Source of the DNA: Marinomonas balearica
GTDB lineage: Bacteria; Pseudomonadota; Gammaproteobacteria; Pseudomonadales; Marinomonadaceae
Reading direction: 5' to 3'
Length of the DNA: 64,000 nucleotides
Assembly (NCBI RefSeq): GCF_004362145.1
Contig: NZ_SNXC01000017.1
Location: 3,022-67,021, forward strand
Positions within the stretch are counted from its first letter, which is position 1; each line of letters starts with the position of its first letter. The notes below the pieces were generated by a model. The model did no database searches and was not told the origin of the DNA. It saw only the letters and a list, made by a program, of their open reading frames with translations. Below are positions 9,963 to 19,011 of the stretch, one piece after another. A program made the translations under genes and the position numbers.

Positions 9963-10898
9963 CTAAAGGTTAACCGCGATGCCTTCGTCGAAGCCGAGCA
10001 TGATGTTTAAGTTTTGAACAGCTGCGCCAGAGGCGCCTTTGCCTAAGTTATCAAGCTTAGCGACGATCACGCCCGATTGGTTGTCAGGTGCGCTTAATAC
10101 AGACAGTTCGACGTTGTTTGTATTGTCTACACCATGAGGTGTCAAGAATGGCGCGGCGTCATCTGCAATCAGGTTAAGCTCATTTACAGCCACAAACGAT
10201 TCGTTATCATACGTTTCGGTTAATTTTGCGTGGAGCTGCGCCATCGTCGTGTCGCCGTCTAGGTGCATAGGGAGGAATGTCAGCATGCCTTGACGGAAAT
10301 CTCCCACACTTGGAGCGAATATTGGCGCTTTTTCCAGACCAGACCAGACTTTAAGTTCTGGCAGGTGTTTGTGATTAAAGTTCAAACCATAGGCACCGAA
10401 TACAGGCGCATCGTTGCCGTTTTCGTAACGGTCAATCAATGCATTGCCGCCGCCGCTGTAGCCCGAAACAGCATTGATGGAGTAGTTTCCATTTGCAGCC
10501 AGTAAGCCTGCTTCAACCAAAGGTTTTAATAGAAGAATAGCGCCCGTTGGGTAGCAGCCGGGGTTTGATACGAACTGAGCATCTGCAATTTTTGCTCGTT
10601 GACTCTCATCCAGTTCTGGTAAGCCGTATACCCAGCCATCCGCAACACGGTGTACAGAGCTTGCGTCTAGAATTCGGCAGCCTTCTTCTTTTGCAAGGAT
10701 AACACTGTCTTTTGCCGCTTCATCAGGTAAACACAGTACGGTTACGTCGGCTTCTTTCATTAGACGACGTTTTTCTTCAACATCACGTTTTTTGGCAGGA
10801 TCAATACTGATAATTTCAATGTGAGGATGATTAAGAAGACGATCTCTAACTTGCAGGCCTGTTGTGCCCGTTTCACCATCAATAAATACTTTTTTCAC
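9963..10898 (-). CDS. argC: N-acetyl-gamma-glutamyl-phosphate reductase, short (type 2) form
   Basis: 311 residues from the GTG at 10898, which has AAGGA eight bases upstream; a longer frame to 10922 has no ribosome site. It makes N-acetylglutamate semialdehyde in arginine biosynthesis using NADPH. The N-terminal nucleotide-binding start (KVFIDGETGTTGLQ) and the catalytic cysteine in SNPGCYPTGA are visible. The length and the GETGTTGLQ start are typical of the type 2 enzyme rather than the ~345-residue type. No other arg genes adjoin it. It ends at a shared terminator. Confidence 0.95.
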   Translation of the reverse strand: MKKVFIDGETGTTGLQVRDRLLNHPHIEIISIDPAKKRDVEEKRRLMKEADVTVLCLPDEAAKDSVILAKEEGCRILDASSVHRVADGWVYGLPELDESQRAKIADAQFVSNPGCYPTGAILLLKPLVEAGLLAANGNYSINAVSGYSGGGNALIDRYENGNDAPVFGAYGLNFNHKHLPELKVWSGLEKAPIFAPSVGDFRQGMLTFLPMHLDGDTTMAQLHAKLTETYDNESFVAVNELNLIADDAAPFLTPHGVDNTNNVELSVLSAPDNQSGVIVAKLDNLGKGASGAAVQNLNIMLGFDEGIAVNL

Positions 10899-10922
10899 AA
10901 CCTGTTTCCTTAGATATAGCAA

Positions 10923-10951
10923 AGCTCAATGCGATCGTTAGGCATTGAGCT
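10923..10951 (-). terminator. Hairpin between GNAT gene and argC
   Basis: AGCTCAATGC and GCATTGAGCT form a 10-bp stem with a 9-nt loop. It follows the leftward acetyltransferase gene and precedes argC. The T-run after it is weak, so termination may be partial. Confidence 0.5.
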
Positions 10952-11029
10952 GGGGTATCAATTTTCATTTAACGTTTAAACTAAGTTTAAAGCATCGTGA
11001 GGTGAGTATATAGCGCGAAAGCCAAAAAA

Positions 11030-11920
11030 TTAGCCGAGAGCCTGACTCACTAAGGCGTACTGACGTATTTTTTCATCTCTTTCTGGAGACTCTCCACGTA
11101 CCATTTCAACAACGGTGTCGACCTGTGGTAACCCAATTTCTGTTAACCACGAGCTAAGGTTGCTGTCAGCAGGGATGTCGATACGAACAAATTGACCTTC
11201 GTAGGCGTTTACCCAATATTGAATAAGCGCTTTTGCGTTCTCCTTAGTGGAGGCGATCACTGGGCCGATTGCGTATCCTCTTCCGAAAGGGCGCATGAGT
11301 GCAAAGCCTGTGATCTGATTATTTTCTTCAAGAGCAATGCCTTCACCAAAGCTCATTACGTCTGCAATCATTTCGCTTCTTGCTATTCCGCAGGCTTGTT
11401 CCGCTAATGCTATGATGCTTTTGTGGTCTTCAAGAGTGGTTAAACGAAGTGATCCGCTTTCTAAAGGTGCACTAGAAGAGGGTTGCTGAACAATCGCCTG
11501 ATGCTGATGTACTTTCCCTGTCGCTTTGAAGTTAAAGCTTTCGTACAAGGGTTGTCCTGAAGGTGTGGCAAAAAGAATAACGCTCTTGTCATCGCCAATA
11601 TTGTTCAATACTTGATTCATCAGCTTACGGCCGATACCACGACCTTGTTTCTCTGGAGAAACAATCACCATTCCCAATGAGGAATGTTTGTCACCGTGGC
11701 TCCAGCAAAGAGCCGTTCCAATTGGCGTACCGTCTTCCTCGGCAACAAACGAATTCCCTAAGCGCATGACCATTTTCCAATCTTCCATTCGATGAGGCCA
11801 TTTCACCACTTGGGATAATTCATAGGCGATAGGAAGGTCTTCATCGGTCATAGGACGGTAGTTAATCGGTGATTCGATGTTCGCCGATGTGTCTTTGGGT
11901 TGGTCTTGAACAAGTGCCAT
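11030..11920 (-). CDS. Double-domain GNAT acetyltransferase, paralogue 1
   Basis: 296 residues. The N-terminal half (about 20-150) is a GCN5-type acetyltransferase with the acetyl-CoA loop region VSPEKQGRGIGRKLM. The C-terminal half (about 160-285) resembles the second domain of YitH/HseT-type proteins. An AGGAG site precedes the ATG. The neighbour at 12292-13173 is a paralogue: both start with a PxR..DW.M motif and end in YALxSQAL. Acceptor unknown; small-molecule amine or amino acid acetylation is the usual role of the family. The protein is cytoplasmic, with no signal peptide. Confidence 0.8.
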   Translation of the reverse strand: MALVQDQPKDTSANIESPINYRPMTDEDLPIAYELSQVVKWPHRMEDWKMVMRLGNSFVAEEDGTPIGTALCWSHGDKHSSLGMVIVSPEKQGRGIGRKLMNQVLNNIGDDKSVILFATPSGQPLYESFNFKATGKVHQHQAIVQQPSSSAPLESGSLRLTTLEDHKSIIALAEQACGIARSEMIADVMSFGEGIALEENNQITGFALMRPFGRGYAIGPVIASTKENAKALIQYWVNAYEGQFVRIDIPADSNLSSWLTEIGLPQVDTVVEMVRGESPERDEKIRQYALVSQALG

Positions 11921-12291
11921 AGAGAACTCCTGAAAGTGAAATGGTAAAGGGACTAATGTGTGTCTTAAAAGAGAGAAACCTTGAATTTAGGCAGCACGAA
12001 TAGGAAATATTGTGGATAGGGTGACGGCAAAAAACTAGGACATTCTTGCCAAAATTCAGATTGATCATAAAAACGACATGGAGTGTGAAAAAGCACCGTT
12101 TATCTTAAAGCATATGCCGAACTTAGATGCCTTTACAGCACAATATTTTGAGACCTTTGCATGACGACTGTGCTCTCCAATACAGGGTCAAAAAGAGGTT
12201 CAAAATGATCGGAACACGGACCACAAGGCAGTGTATATAACACGCCCCTGTGATTGTGCGTCAATAAGAGAATCGCTAGAAATAAATCGCG
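11921..12291. other. Intergenic gap between the two GNAT genes
   Basis: 371 bp without a supported gene. It must hold the promoter of paralogue 1 and the end of paralogue 2's transcript. I see no clear terminator hairpin, RNA gene or repeat in it. Confidence 0.5.
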
Positions 12292-13173
12292 TTAATTTAA
12301 GGCCTGACTTGCTAATGCATAGCAAGTGAATTGTCCTTGATGTGGCGTAAAAGAGTCTTTTGTCATTGCGGTAACCGTATCATATTCCGACAGTCCAGAA
12401 CGGGTAAGATACTCTTTGAATGTTCCGGTTGTTTGGGTGGTGTCTATGCGCAAAAACGAGCCGGAGTGCTCGCTGATGTGAGGTGCTGTTAGTGCAATCG
12501 CATCGTCGTTGTTTTTGGCGACAATAGGTCCTACTACGTGACCGCGTCCAAATTTTCGACATAATGCAAAGGCTTCTATTTGGCCGGAACGAATCAAAAC
12601 AGTACCTTGTGCGCATTCAATAATGGTCTTGATAACATTCTCGCGATTGTGCCCAAATGCGCATTGATCAAGTGACACAATCGAAGGAATGTCTGAAGGT
12701 TTTAGTTCTCGAATGTGAGCGTTATCAGGTTCCGGTACACCAACGCTTGGAGACGCAATTCCTTGATGTTGGTAAACAGTGTGAATAGGACGAAATGACA
12801 ACGATTCATATAAACGGTAAGCCGCTTTTGTGGCGTTGAGTAAGATGTGTTTGCCTGCGCATTCGCGCATAACATGTTTCATCATCCAGCGACCTGCTCC
12901 TAAGGTTTGTAGCCTTGGTGATGTAATCAACATCCCAATTGTTGCAAAATTTTCACCGTGAGGAAACCACATTGCTGAGGCAACAATTCGGCCAATCGAG
13001 TCACAACCAACATAACCTTTACCGCCCAATGATATAAGCATTTTCCAGTCATTAGGACGATGTGGCCACCGTACAGCGACAGAAAGTTCATGCAATTTAT
13101 CTAAATCTTCTTCATTGAGTTCGCGAATAGTCAATTCATAAGTTTGTAGACGCTTCGATGTTTCGGTTAGCAC
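12292..13173 (-). CDS. Double-domain GNAT acetyltransferase, paralogue 2
   Basis: 293 residues from a GTG start at 13173 with GAGGA upstream. It has the same two-domain build as the gene at 11030-11920: an N-terminal GNAT with the loop TSPRLQTLGAGRWMM and a C-terminal YitH-like domain ending YALASQALN. The acetyl-CoA loop here reads QTLGAGR instead of the usual Q/RxxGxG/A, a conservative variation. The two genes are separately spaced (371 bp), so they may be independently transcribed. Substrate unknown. Confidence 0.78.
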   Translation of the reverse strand: MLTETSKRLQTYELTIRELNEEDLDKLHELSVAVRWPHRPNDWKMLISLGGKGYVGCDSIGRIVASAMWFPHGENFATIGMLITSPRLQTLGAGRWMMKHVMRECAGKHILLNATKAAYRLYESLSFRPIHTVYQHQGIASPSVGVPEPDNAHIRELKPSDIPSIVSLDQCAFGHNRENVIKTIIECAQGTVLIRSGQIEAFALCRKFGRGHVVGPIVAKNNDDAIALTAPHISEHSGSFLRIDTTQTTGTFKEYLTRSGLSEYDTVTAMTKDSFTPHQGQFTCYALASQALN

Positions 13174-13464
13174 CCTTTGATCCTCGGTTTTTTGATTTGA
13201 TTAAAGAACAGTTTGTCACCGTCAGAATGGAATTTCTACTGGGTAGAGCACCCAAAAATACATTCGGCATGAACGAGTAAATATCGAGAGAACAAAGTAC
13301 GTTTTGTATCGATCATTGCGTTTCTAACGGCATAAAACGCTGACGAGACCTGCATAGAATAGTAGGCAGTTCAATTTATTGTTAAAGCGTTATGTTAGAG
13401 CTCTTTTAATTGTGGAGCCTCACGCTTTTACCAACATCCTCGACAAAGACAGTGGAGATTAAAA

Positions 13465-14937
13465 ATGTTGTCGTTTAACCCAGATGAGGTTCGAATTCCA
13501 AATAATCACTTTATCGGCGGAATCGCGGTAGAGGGTGGAGAGGCGATAGATGTGATGCGTCCTTCGGATGCTGTGCTTTATGCGTCCGTTCCTAACGCCA
13601 GTCACGATCTGGTTGATCAAGCTGTTGAGAATGCATGGCGAGCATTTAAAGAGAGTGGTTGGGCAAATCGTTCGCCACGCGATAGGGCCAAAGCAATGAA
13701 GCGCTGGGCAAACTTAATCGAACAGGACGTAACGACGCTTGCACAACTAGAGTCAGTTGGTTCGACGCGACCTATCAGTGCTACGGTAAATTGGGATATT
13801 CCCTTTTGCGCCGAAGGGATTCGTTTTTATGCGGAATATGCAGATAAATGTGGCGGCGATGTCATTCCCACACAAGACGATCATTTGGGTATGACCATTA
13901 CTGAACCTTTTGGTGTTGTGGGAGCGATTGCTCCGTGGAATTTCCCTCTCGTCATGGCATCTTGGAAAGTCGCGCCAGCGATTGCTGCGGGAAATGCCGT
14001 TGTTTTAAAACCGTCGGAAATGACGCCGTTTAGTGTGGTTCGATTGGCAGAGCTTGCCGTTGAAGCAGGCATACCGCCGGGGATCTTCAACGTTATTCAA
14101 GGTGATGGGTTGGTTGGAGATACACTGGCTCGGCATCCACTCATTTCCAAAGTTACTTTCACTGGATCGACTCGAACGGGCGCGCTTGTTATGACGGCGT
14201 GTGCTCAGTCTGGCACTAAGCCTGTTACGCTGGAATTAGGGGGTAAAAGCCCTCAGCTGGTGTTCAACGATATTAAAGACATAGATAAAGTAGCACGCCG
14301 TATATCAGGTGCGATTACGACAAACTCCGGTCAGGTTTGCGTTGCCGGTTCGCGCTTACTTGTGCAAGCAGGCGTCGCAGAGCAGTTAATAGAGCGTATT
14401 TCGTCGGTTTTTGAAGAGCAAGTCGCCCAATCAACTTGGGAAAATAATGCAACGTTATCCCCCATTATTTCTTTAAAAGAAGCCGACAGAATAGACACTG
14501 TAGTGCGGAAAACGGTTGAAGAAGGCGCGAGCCTATTTACCGGAGGTTGCATGGTGGGCGGAACAGATTCGTCTGCTTTTTATAAGCCAACTATTTTGAC
14601 CAACGTCAATATGGAAATGGACGCCGTGAGAAACGAAATATTTGGTCCGGTACTGTGCGTAGAAACGTTTGAAACAGATGAAGAAGCCCTTCAATTAGCC
14701 TCTCACCCTTCATATGGCTTATCCGCTGGAGTACATACTGCCGATTTAAATCGAGCAATGCGAATGGTGAAATCGCTGGACGCAGGGACAGTTTGGGTCA
14801 ATAGGTATGGCCGGAGTTGGGATTTCGCGATACCAACAGGTGGCTTTAAAAGTTCTGGTATCGGCAAAGATTTGGGGCGCCAAGCCTACGAAGCAAACCG
14901 CAGGACAAAAAGCGTATTGATCGACTTTTCCGAGTAA
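13465..14937 (+). CDS. NAD(P)-dependent aldehyde dehydrogenase
   Basis: 490 residues. The ALDH superfamily motifs are all present: PWNFPL (about 155), LELGGKSPQ with the general-base Glu (about 262), GQVCVAGSR with the catalytic Cys (about 296) and EIFGPVL (about 395). The overall pattern is closest to the gamma-aminobutyraldehyde or betaine aldehyde class. The ribosome site is TGGAG. It starts a rightward block with a HAD hydrolase, a PuuB-like oxidase and a peptide/opine-type ABC importer, so it probably oxidises the aldehyde released by that oxidase. The exact substrate is not readable. Confidence 0.88.
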   Translation: MLSFNPDEVRIPNNHFIGGIAVEGGEAIDVMRPSDAVLYASVPNASHDLVDQAVENAWRAFKESGWANRSPRDRAKAMKRWANLIEQDVTTLAQLESVGSTRPISATVNWDIPFCAEGIRFYAEYADKCGGDVIPTQDDHLGMTITEPFGVVGAIAPWNFPLVMASWKVAPAIAAGNAVVLKPSEMTPFSVVRLAELAVEAGIPPGIFNVIQGDGLVGDTLARHPLISKVTFTGSTRTGALVMTACAQSGTKPVTLELGGKSPQLVFNDIKDIDKVARRISGAITTNSGQVCVAGSRLLVQAGVAEQLIERISSVFEEQVAQSTWENNATLSPIISLKEADRIDTVVRKTVEEGASLFTGGCMVGGTDSSAFYKPTILTNVNMEMDAVRNEIFGPVLCVETFETDEEALQLASHPSYGLSAGVHTADLNRAMRMVKSLDAGTVWVNRYGRSWDFAIPTGGFKSSGIGKDLGRQAYEANRRTKSVLIDFSE

Positions 14938-15136
14938 GGCTGTGAATTTTTAGTTCGGAATAATGTGCCGAGGCGTATGTGAAATTCCATCAAAAATGCG
15001 CTTCTGTCGGACGAAATCACGCTAAAACGCTTCTTAATAGGTGTTGTAATAGTTTCATCACATATTTAGTGAGTTTTGACAATTAAGAATCGGTGACAGC
15101 TTAACTTAGCAAAAGTCGCTAACCGGAGTAGATAAG

Positions 15137-15805
15137 ATGAGTGAGTTAAACCCGAAGTACATAACATTTGATTGCTATGGCACCTTGATCCGTTTTCAAA
15201 TGGGACCAACAGCCAGAAGAGTGTTTGAAGATCGAATCAGTGCTGAAGACATGGATCAGTTCGTAAAGGATTTCTCGGCGTATCGATTAGATGAAGTGTT
15301 GGGTGATTGGAAACCGTACGACCAAGTTGTATGTAATGCAGTGAAGCGTACGTGCAAGCGTTGGGGGATCGAATACCGCGACGACGAAGGCATGATTTTT
15401 TACAACGCGGTTCCAACGTGGGGAGCGCACCCAGATGTTCCTGATGCGCTTAAACGTCTAGCTAGCAAATACAAGTTGGTCGCTTTAACTAACGCTATGG
15501 ACGATCAGATTCCTCATAACATTGAAAAGTTAGGGGCTCCTTTTCACGCAGTTTATACCGCCGAGCAAGCGCAATCTTATAAGCCGCGAATGAAGGGATT
15601 TGAATACATGTTAGAGCAACTTGGTTGTGAACCGGAAGATCTTCTGCATGTCTCGTCAAGTCTACGTTACGACCTTATGACCGCAAATGACATGGGTATT
15701 AAAAATAAAATCTTTGTCAATCGCGGGCACGAACCATCAACGCCGTTTTACGAGTACCAAGAAGTCAATGATTTGGCTGAGTTAGCGGATCTGCTTGGCG
15801 TTTAG
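15137..15805 (+). CDS. HAD-superfamily hydrolase, 2-haloacid dehalogenase-like (type II)
   Basis: 222 residues. It has the nucleophile motif FDCYGTL (Asp at about residue 10), motif II with a Thr (VALTNAM) and motif III with a Lys (YKPRMKG). The fold is that of type II L-2-haloacid dehalogenases. The later signature, SSNAWD in characterised enzymes, is replaced by SSSLRYD, so the Asn that shapes the halide pocket is missing. A dehalogenase name is therefore doubtful and a phosphatase-like or other hydrolase role is possible. GGAG precedes the ATG. It lies between the ALDH and the oxidase genes. Confidence 0.8.
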   Translation: MSELNPKYITFDCYGTLIRFQMGPTARRVFEDRISAEDMDQFVKDFSAYRLDEVLGDWKPYDQVVCNAVKRTCKRWGIEYRDDEGMIFYNAVPTWGAHPDVPDALKRLASKYKLVALTNAMDDQIPHNIEKLGAPFHAVYTAEQAQSYKPRMKGFEYMLEQLGCEPEDLLHVSSSLRYDLMTANDMGIKNKIFVNRGHEPSTPFYEYQEVNDLAELADLLGV

Positions 15806-15867
15806 TGTCGCTATAACGAACATGTATTTATAACAAATATGTATCTGCAACAAACATAGGATGAAAA

Positions 15868-17145
15868 ATGAAGTTAAGTTCCTATTGGTTAGACTCGGTG
15901 AGCGGCTTTTCAAAGGGAGAGCAGGGCAGCGCAGTTGGCCATTATGATGTTGCAGTTGTTGGTGGTGGCTACACGGGGTTATCCGCTGCCGTTGAACTGG
16001 CGAAACAAGGTGTTTCAGTCGTTCTATTTGAAGGTGGCCGTGTTATAGGCGAGGCGTCAGGCCGCAACGGCGGTCAATGCAATGCTGGACTTGCACACGA
16101 TTACGGTAGCTTAGCGAGTAAAATCGGCCAAAAGAACGCTACGGACTATTATCGTGCCTATCTCGATGCGGTGGATTCGGTTGAAACCTTGGTTAAAGAC
16201 GAAAACATCGATTGCGATTTTTCTCGAAATGGCCGAATAAAATTAGCGGCAAAGCCCGCTCACTATGAGGCTCTAAAACGTGCTTACGATCGATTGGTGA
16301 GCGACGTTGACCCGAATGTGAAACTGCTAACGCCTGCGCAAGTTTGCGAAGAAACAGGCACAGATCGCTTTTACGGTGGATTGCTTCAAACAACCAGTGC
16401 GCAAATGCACATGGGAAAATTTGGTAAAGGGCTTGCGGACGTCGCGGTTGGATACGGCGCAAAGATCTTTGAAAATGCGCCAGTGTCTACCATAGAGCGC
16501 AGTTCAAACGGCCGTTATCAAGTCGAATCAACGCGTGGTCGAGTGCAGGTTGATAATATTTTTCTGGCCACTGGAAGTTCTGCATCGGGGCCATTCCAGT
16601 ATTTTCGTCGACGTTTAGTCTCCGTTGGCAGTTTTATTATTGTTACCGAGCCGCTTGATCCAGACGTTTTAGAAACGCTCTTAGTGAATCAGCGAAGCTA
16701 TGTTACGACTAAAAATATTGGTAACTATTTTCGAATAACGCCGGATAACCGAATGCTATTTGGAGGCCGTGCTCGTTTTGCCATGTCGAGTCCAGTATCG
16801 GATCAAAAAAGTGGTCGTATTTTGCGCAACGCCATGATTGAAACCTTCCCTGTACTTAAAAACGTGAAAGTAGATTACTGCTGGGGCGGTTTAGTGGATA
16901 TGACGGCCGATAGACTTCCTCGCGCTGGTCAACATGAGGGGATGTATTTTTCGCTCGGTTACAGTGGGCATGGAGTGCAAATGTCCACTCACATGGGGAA
17001 AGTGATGGCCAATGTTATAACAGGAAAAGCAACCAATAACCCTTGGCGTAATTTGGATTGGCGTCCTGTTCCTGGGCATTTTGGAAAGCCATGGTTTCTC
17101 CCTATTGTCGGGGCGTACTATCGTTTTCAGGATTTGATTCATTAG
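15868..17145 (+). CDS. FAD-dependent amine oxidoreductase (PuuB/OrdL-like)
   Basis: 425 residues of the DAO family. The N-terminal Rossmann FAD motif is VAVVGGGYTGLSAA, followed by GEASGRNGGQCNAGL, which is characteristic of gamma-glutamylputrescine oxidase-like proteins. The C-terminal FAD contact is GYSGHGVQMS. Known relatives oxidise a secondary or gamma-glutamylated amine to an aldehyde, releasing ammonia and hydrogen peroxide. An adjacent ALDH gene could take the product. AGGATG ribosome site. The natural amine is not determined by sequence; import through the following ABC system is likely. Confidence 0.85.
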   Translation: MKLSSYWLDSVSGFSKGEQGSAVGHYDVAVVGGGYTGLSAAVELAKQGVSVVLFEGGRVIGEASGRNGGQCNAGLAHDYGSLASKIGQKNATDYYRAYLDAVDSVETLVKDENIDCDFSRNGRIKLAAKPAHYEALKRAYDRLVSDVDPNVKLLTPAQVCEETGTDRFYGGLLQTTSAQMHMGKFGKGLADVAVGYGAKIFENAPVSTIERSSNGRYQVESTRGRVQVDNIFLATGSSASGPFQYFRRRLVSVGSFIIVTEPLDPDVLETLLVNQRSYVTTKNIGNYFRITPDNRMLFGGRARFAMSSPVSDQKSGRILRNAMIETFPVLKNVKVDYCWGGLVDMTADRLPRAGQHEGMYFSLGYSGHGVQMSTHMGKVMANVITGKATNNPWRNLDWRPVPGHFGKPWFLPIVGAYYRFQDLIH

Positions 17146-17261
17146 TCGTTTTAATTGGATCAAGTGGTGATCCTTAAAACGCGATTCATCAAAGGCACAT
17201 TAGAAGTATTTAATAAAAAAGCAATTATAAAAACGTACCACTCACATAAGGAACCGATAAG

Positions 17262-18872
17262 ATGAAAGACGAAAAGAAACATTTAATAGACGATCAACTG
17301 GGTTCAAAAATCATTACTGAAGGCGTGTCTCGTCGTCAGGTACTGCGTGGAATGATGAGCAGCGGTCTTGTTGCTGCCGGTTCTGGTGCATTGGTGACTG
17401 GCTCGTCGCTTACCTTTGGTGCGAGTGCTGAACCTAAGCGCGGAGGCAAACTGAAAGTTGCAAGTGCTTCAGGGTCTACCGCCGATACTTTGGATCCAGC
17501 AAGAGGCTCTAACTCTACAGATTATGCGCGTGCGTACATGTTTTATAATGGCTTGACTCAAATGGATGAATCGTTAACGCCAAGAATGTCGCTTGCCGAA
17601 TCATTTGAGACCAAAGATGCTCAGAGATGGATCATAAAACTGCGTAAAGACGTCGTATTCCATGACGGAGCGGCGCTGACTTCTGCCGACGTTGTATTCT
17701 CGTTGAATCGCCATAAAGATCCTAAAGTGGGGTCGAAAGTGATGAAACTCGCAACTCAAATGGATTCGGTAAAAGCGGTTGGCAAGCACGAAGTGCATAT
17801 TCATCTACTTTCACCAAACGCGGATTTGCCCGCGATGCTCGCGACCTCGCATTTCCTTATTGTACGTGATGGCGTAACGGACTTTTCGAGCGCTAACGGT
17901 ACTGGGCCTTTTTCAGTTAAAGAGTTTAAACCTGGAGTACGCGCGGTCGGTTTGCGCAATCGTTCATACTGGAAAGAGGGTCAACCCTATCTTGATGAAA
18001 TTGAGTTGTTTTCAATTCCAGATGAGGCGGCTCGTGTGAACGCATTGCTGTCAGGCGATGTTCACATTATCAACTCCGTAAACCCTCGTTCTGTGAATCG
18101 AATCAATTCAAACCCAATCAGTACTGTTTTAGAATCTGCATCGGGTGGCTATACCGATTTGGTTTTACGTGATGATTTTGGTCCGGTTAAAAACCCTCAT
18201 TTTGTGAAAGCGATGAAGCACTTGTTTAATCGTGAGCAGATGCGGAATGTTGCGTTCCGAGGTTTTGGTACTATTGCTAATGACCACCCAATTGCGCCCA
18301 ATCACCGATACTACAACGCAGATTTACCACAGACACAGTTTGATCTAGATAAAGCAAAATATTATTTAGAAAAGTCAGGTATGAAGGGTAAAAGTCTACC
18401 TGTTGTTGCTTCCGCAGCGGCAGACAACTCCGTCGAAGTGGCTCAAATCCTTCAGTTAACGGCTCAGCAAGCGGGCTTGAAGTTGGATATAAAACGTGTC
18501 CCTGCGGACGGTTATTGGTCTAACCATTGGATGAAGGACCCAATGGGCTTCTCCAATATTAACGCTCGTCCTACAGCAGACCTTGTGTTTAGTATGTTCT
18601 ATCAGTCAGACGCGAGTTGGAATGAATCCGGTTGGCAAAACAGCCAGTTTGATCAGCTCTTGCTGGCCGCTCGTGGCGAGACAAACGAGATAAAACGTAA
18701 GCAAATGTATGGTGATATGCAATTGTTGGTTAATCAGCATTGTGGTGTGTGTATCCCACAGTTCAACAGCATTATCGATGCCTACAACAGTAAAATCGGT
18801 GGTTATACCCCACACCCATTGGGTGGCTTTATGGGGTACATGTTTGCCGATCAAGTTTGGCTGGAAGCGTAA
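17262..18872 (+). CDS. Tat-exported ABC substrate-binding protein, family 5 (DppA/OppA type)
   Basis: 536 residues. The N-terminus has a twin-arginine signal (SRRQVLRGMM followed by a hydrophobic, Ala/Gly-rich segment), so it is exported folded. The mature part starts around EPKRGGKLKVA and has the family-5 pattern for peptides, nickel or opines (TLDPARGSNSTDYARAYMFYNGL, WIIKLRKDVVFHDGAALTSADVVFSL). A good AAGGAACC ribosome site precedes the ATG. Two permeases and a fused double ATPase follow in the same direction, completing the importer. The ligand is probably an amine or peptide-like compound used by the upstream oxidase. Confidence 0.9.
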   Translation: MKDEKKHLIDDQLGSKIITEGVSRRQVLRGMMSSGLVAAGSGALVTGSSLTFGASAEPKRGGKLKVASASGSTADTLDPARGSNSTDYARAYMFYNGLTQMDESLTPRMSLAESFETKDAQRWIIKLRKDVVFHDGAALTSADVVFSLNRHKDPKVGSKVMKLATQMDSVKAVGKHEVHIHLLSPNADLPAMLATSHFLIVRDGVTDFSSANGTGPFSVKEFKPGVRAVGLRNRSYWKEGQPYLDEIELFSIPDEAARVNALLSGDVHIINSVNPRSVNRINSNPISTVLESASGGYTDLVLRDDFGPVKNPHFVKAMKHLFNREQMRNVAFRGFGTIANDHPIAPNHRYYNADLPQTQFDLDKAKYYLEKSGMKGKSLPVVASAAADNSVEVAQILQLTAQQAGLKLDIKRVPADGYWSNHWMKDPMGFSNINARPTADLVFSMFYQSDASWNESGWQNSQFDQLLLAARGETNEIKRKQMYGDMQLLVNQHCGVCIPQFNSIIDAYNSKIGGYTPHPLGGFMGYMFADQVWLEA

Positions 18873-19011
18873 ACGCGCCAGTATGTATATGTACTAAGGT
18901 TGTGAAGAACAGTTGTGAAGAACAGCCTGAAAATTGCATAAGCAATGTACCGAGTTAGTTGTTGATTTGAACTAACTCGGTACGCGCTTCAAATTTGATC
19001 ATAGGTGAACA

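Noticed and set aside
10263-10505. Rightward ORF of 80 aa
   Set aside because: Antisense to argC with no ribosome site.
15137-15805. Firm annotation as 2-haloacid dehalogenase
   Set aside because: The halide-pocket motif is altered and there is no halogen-related context.
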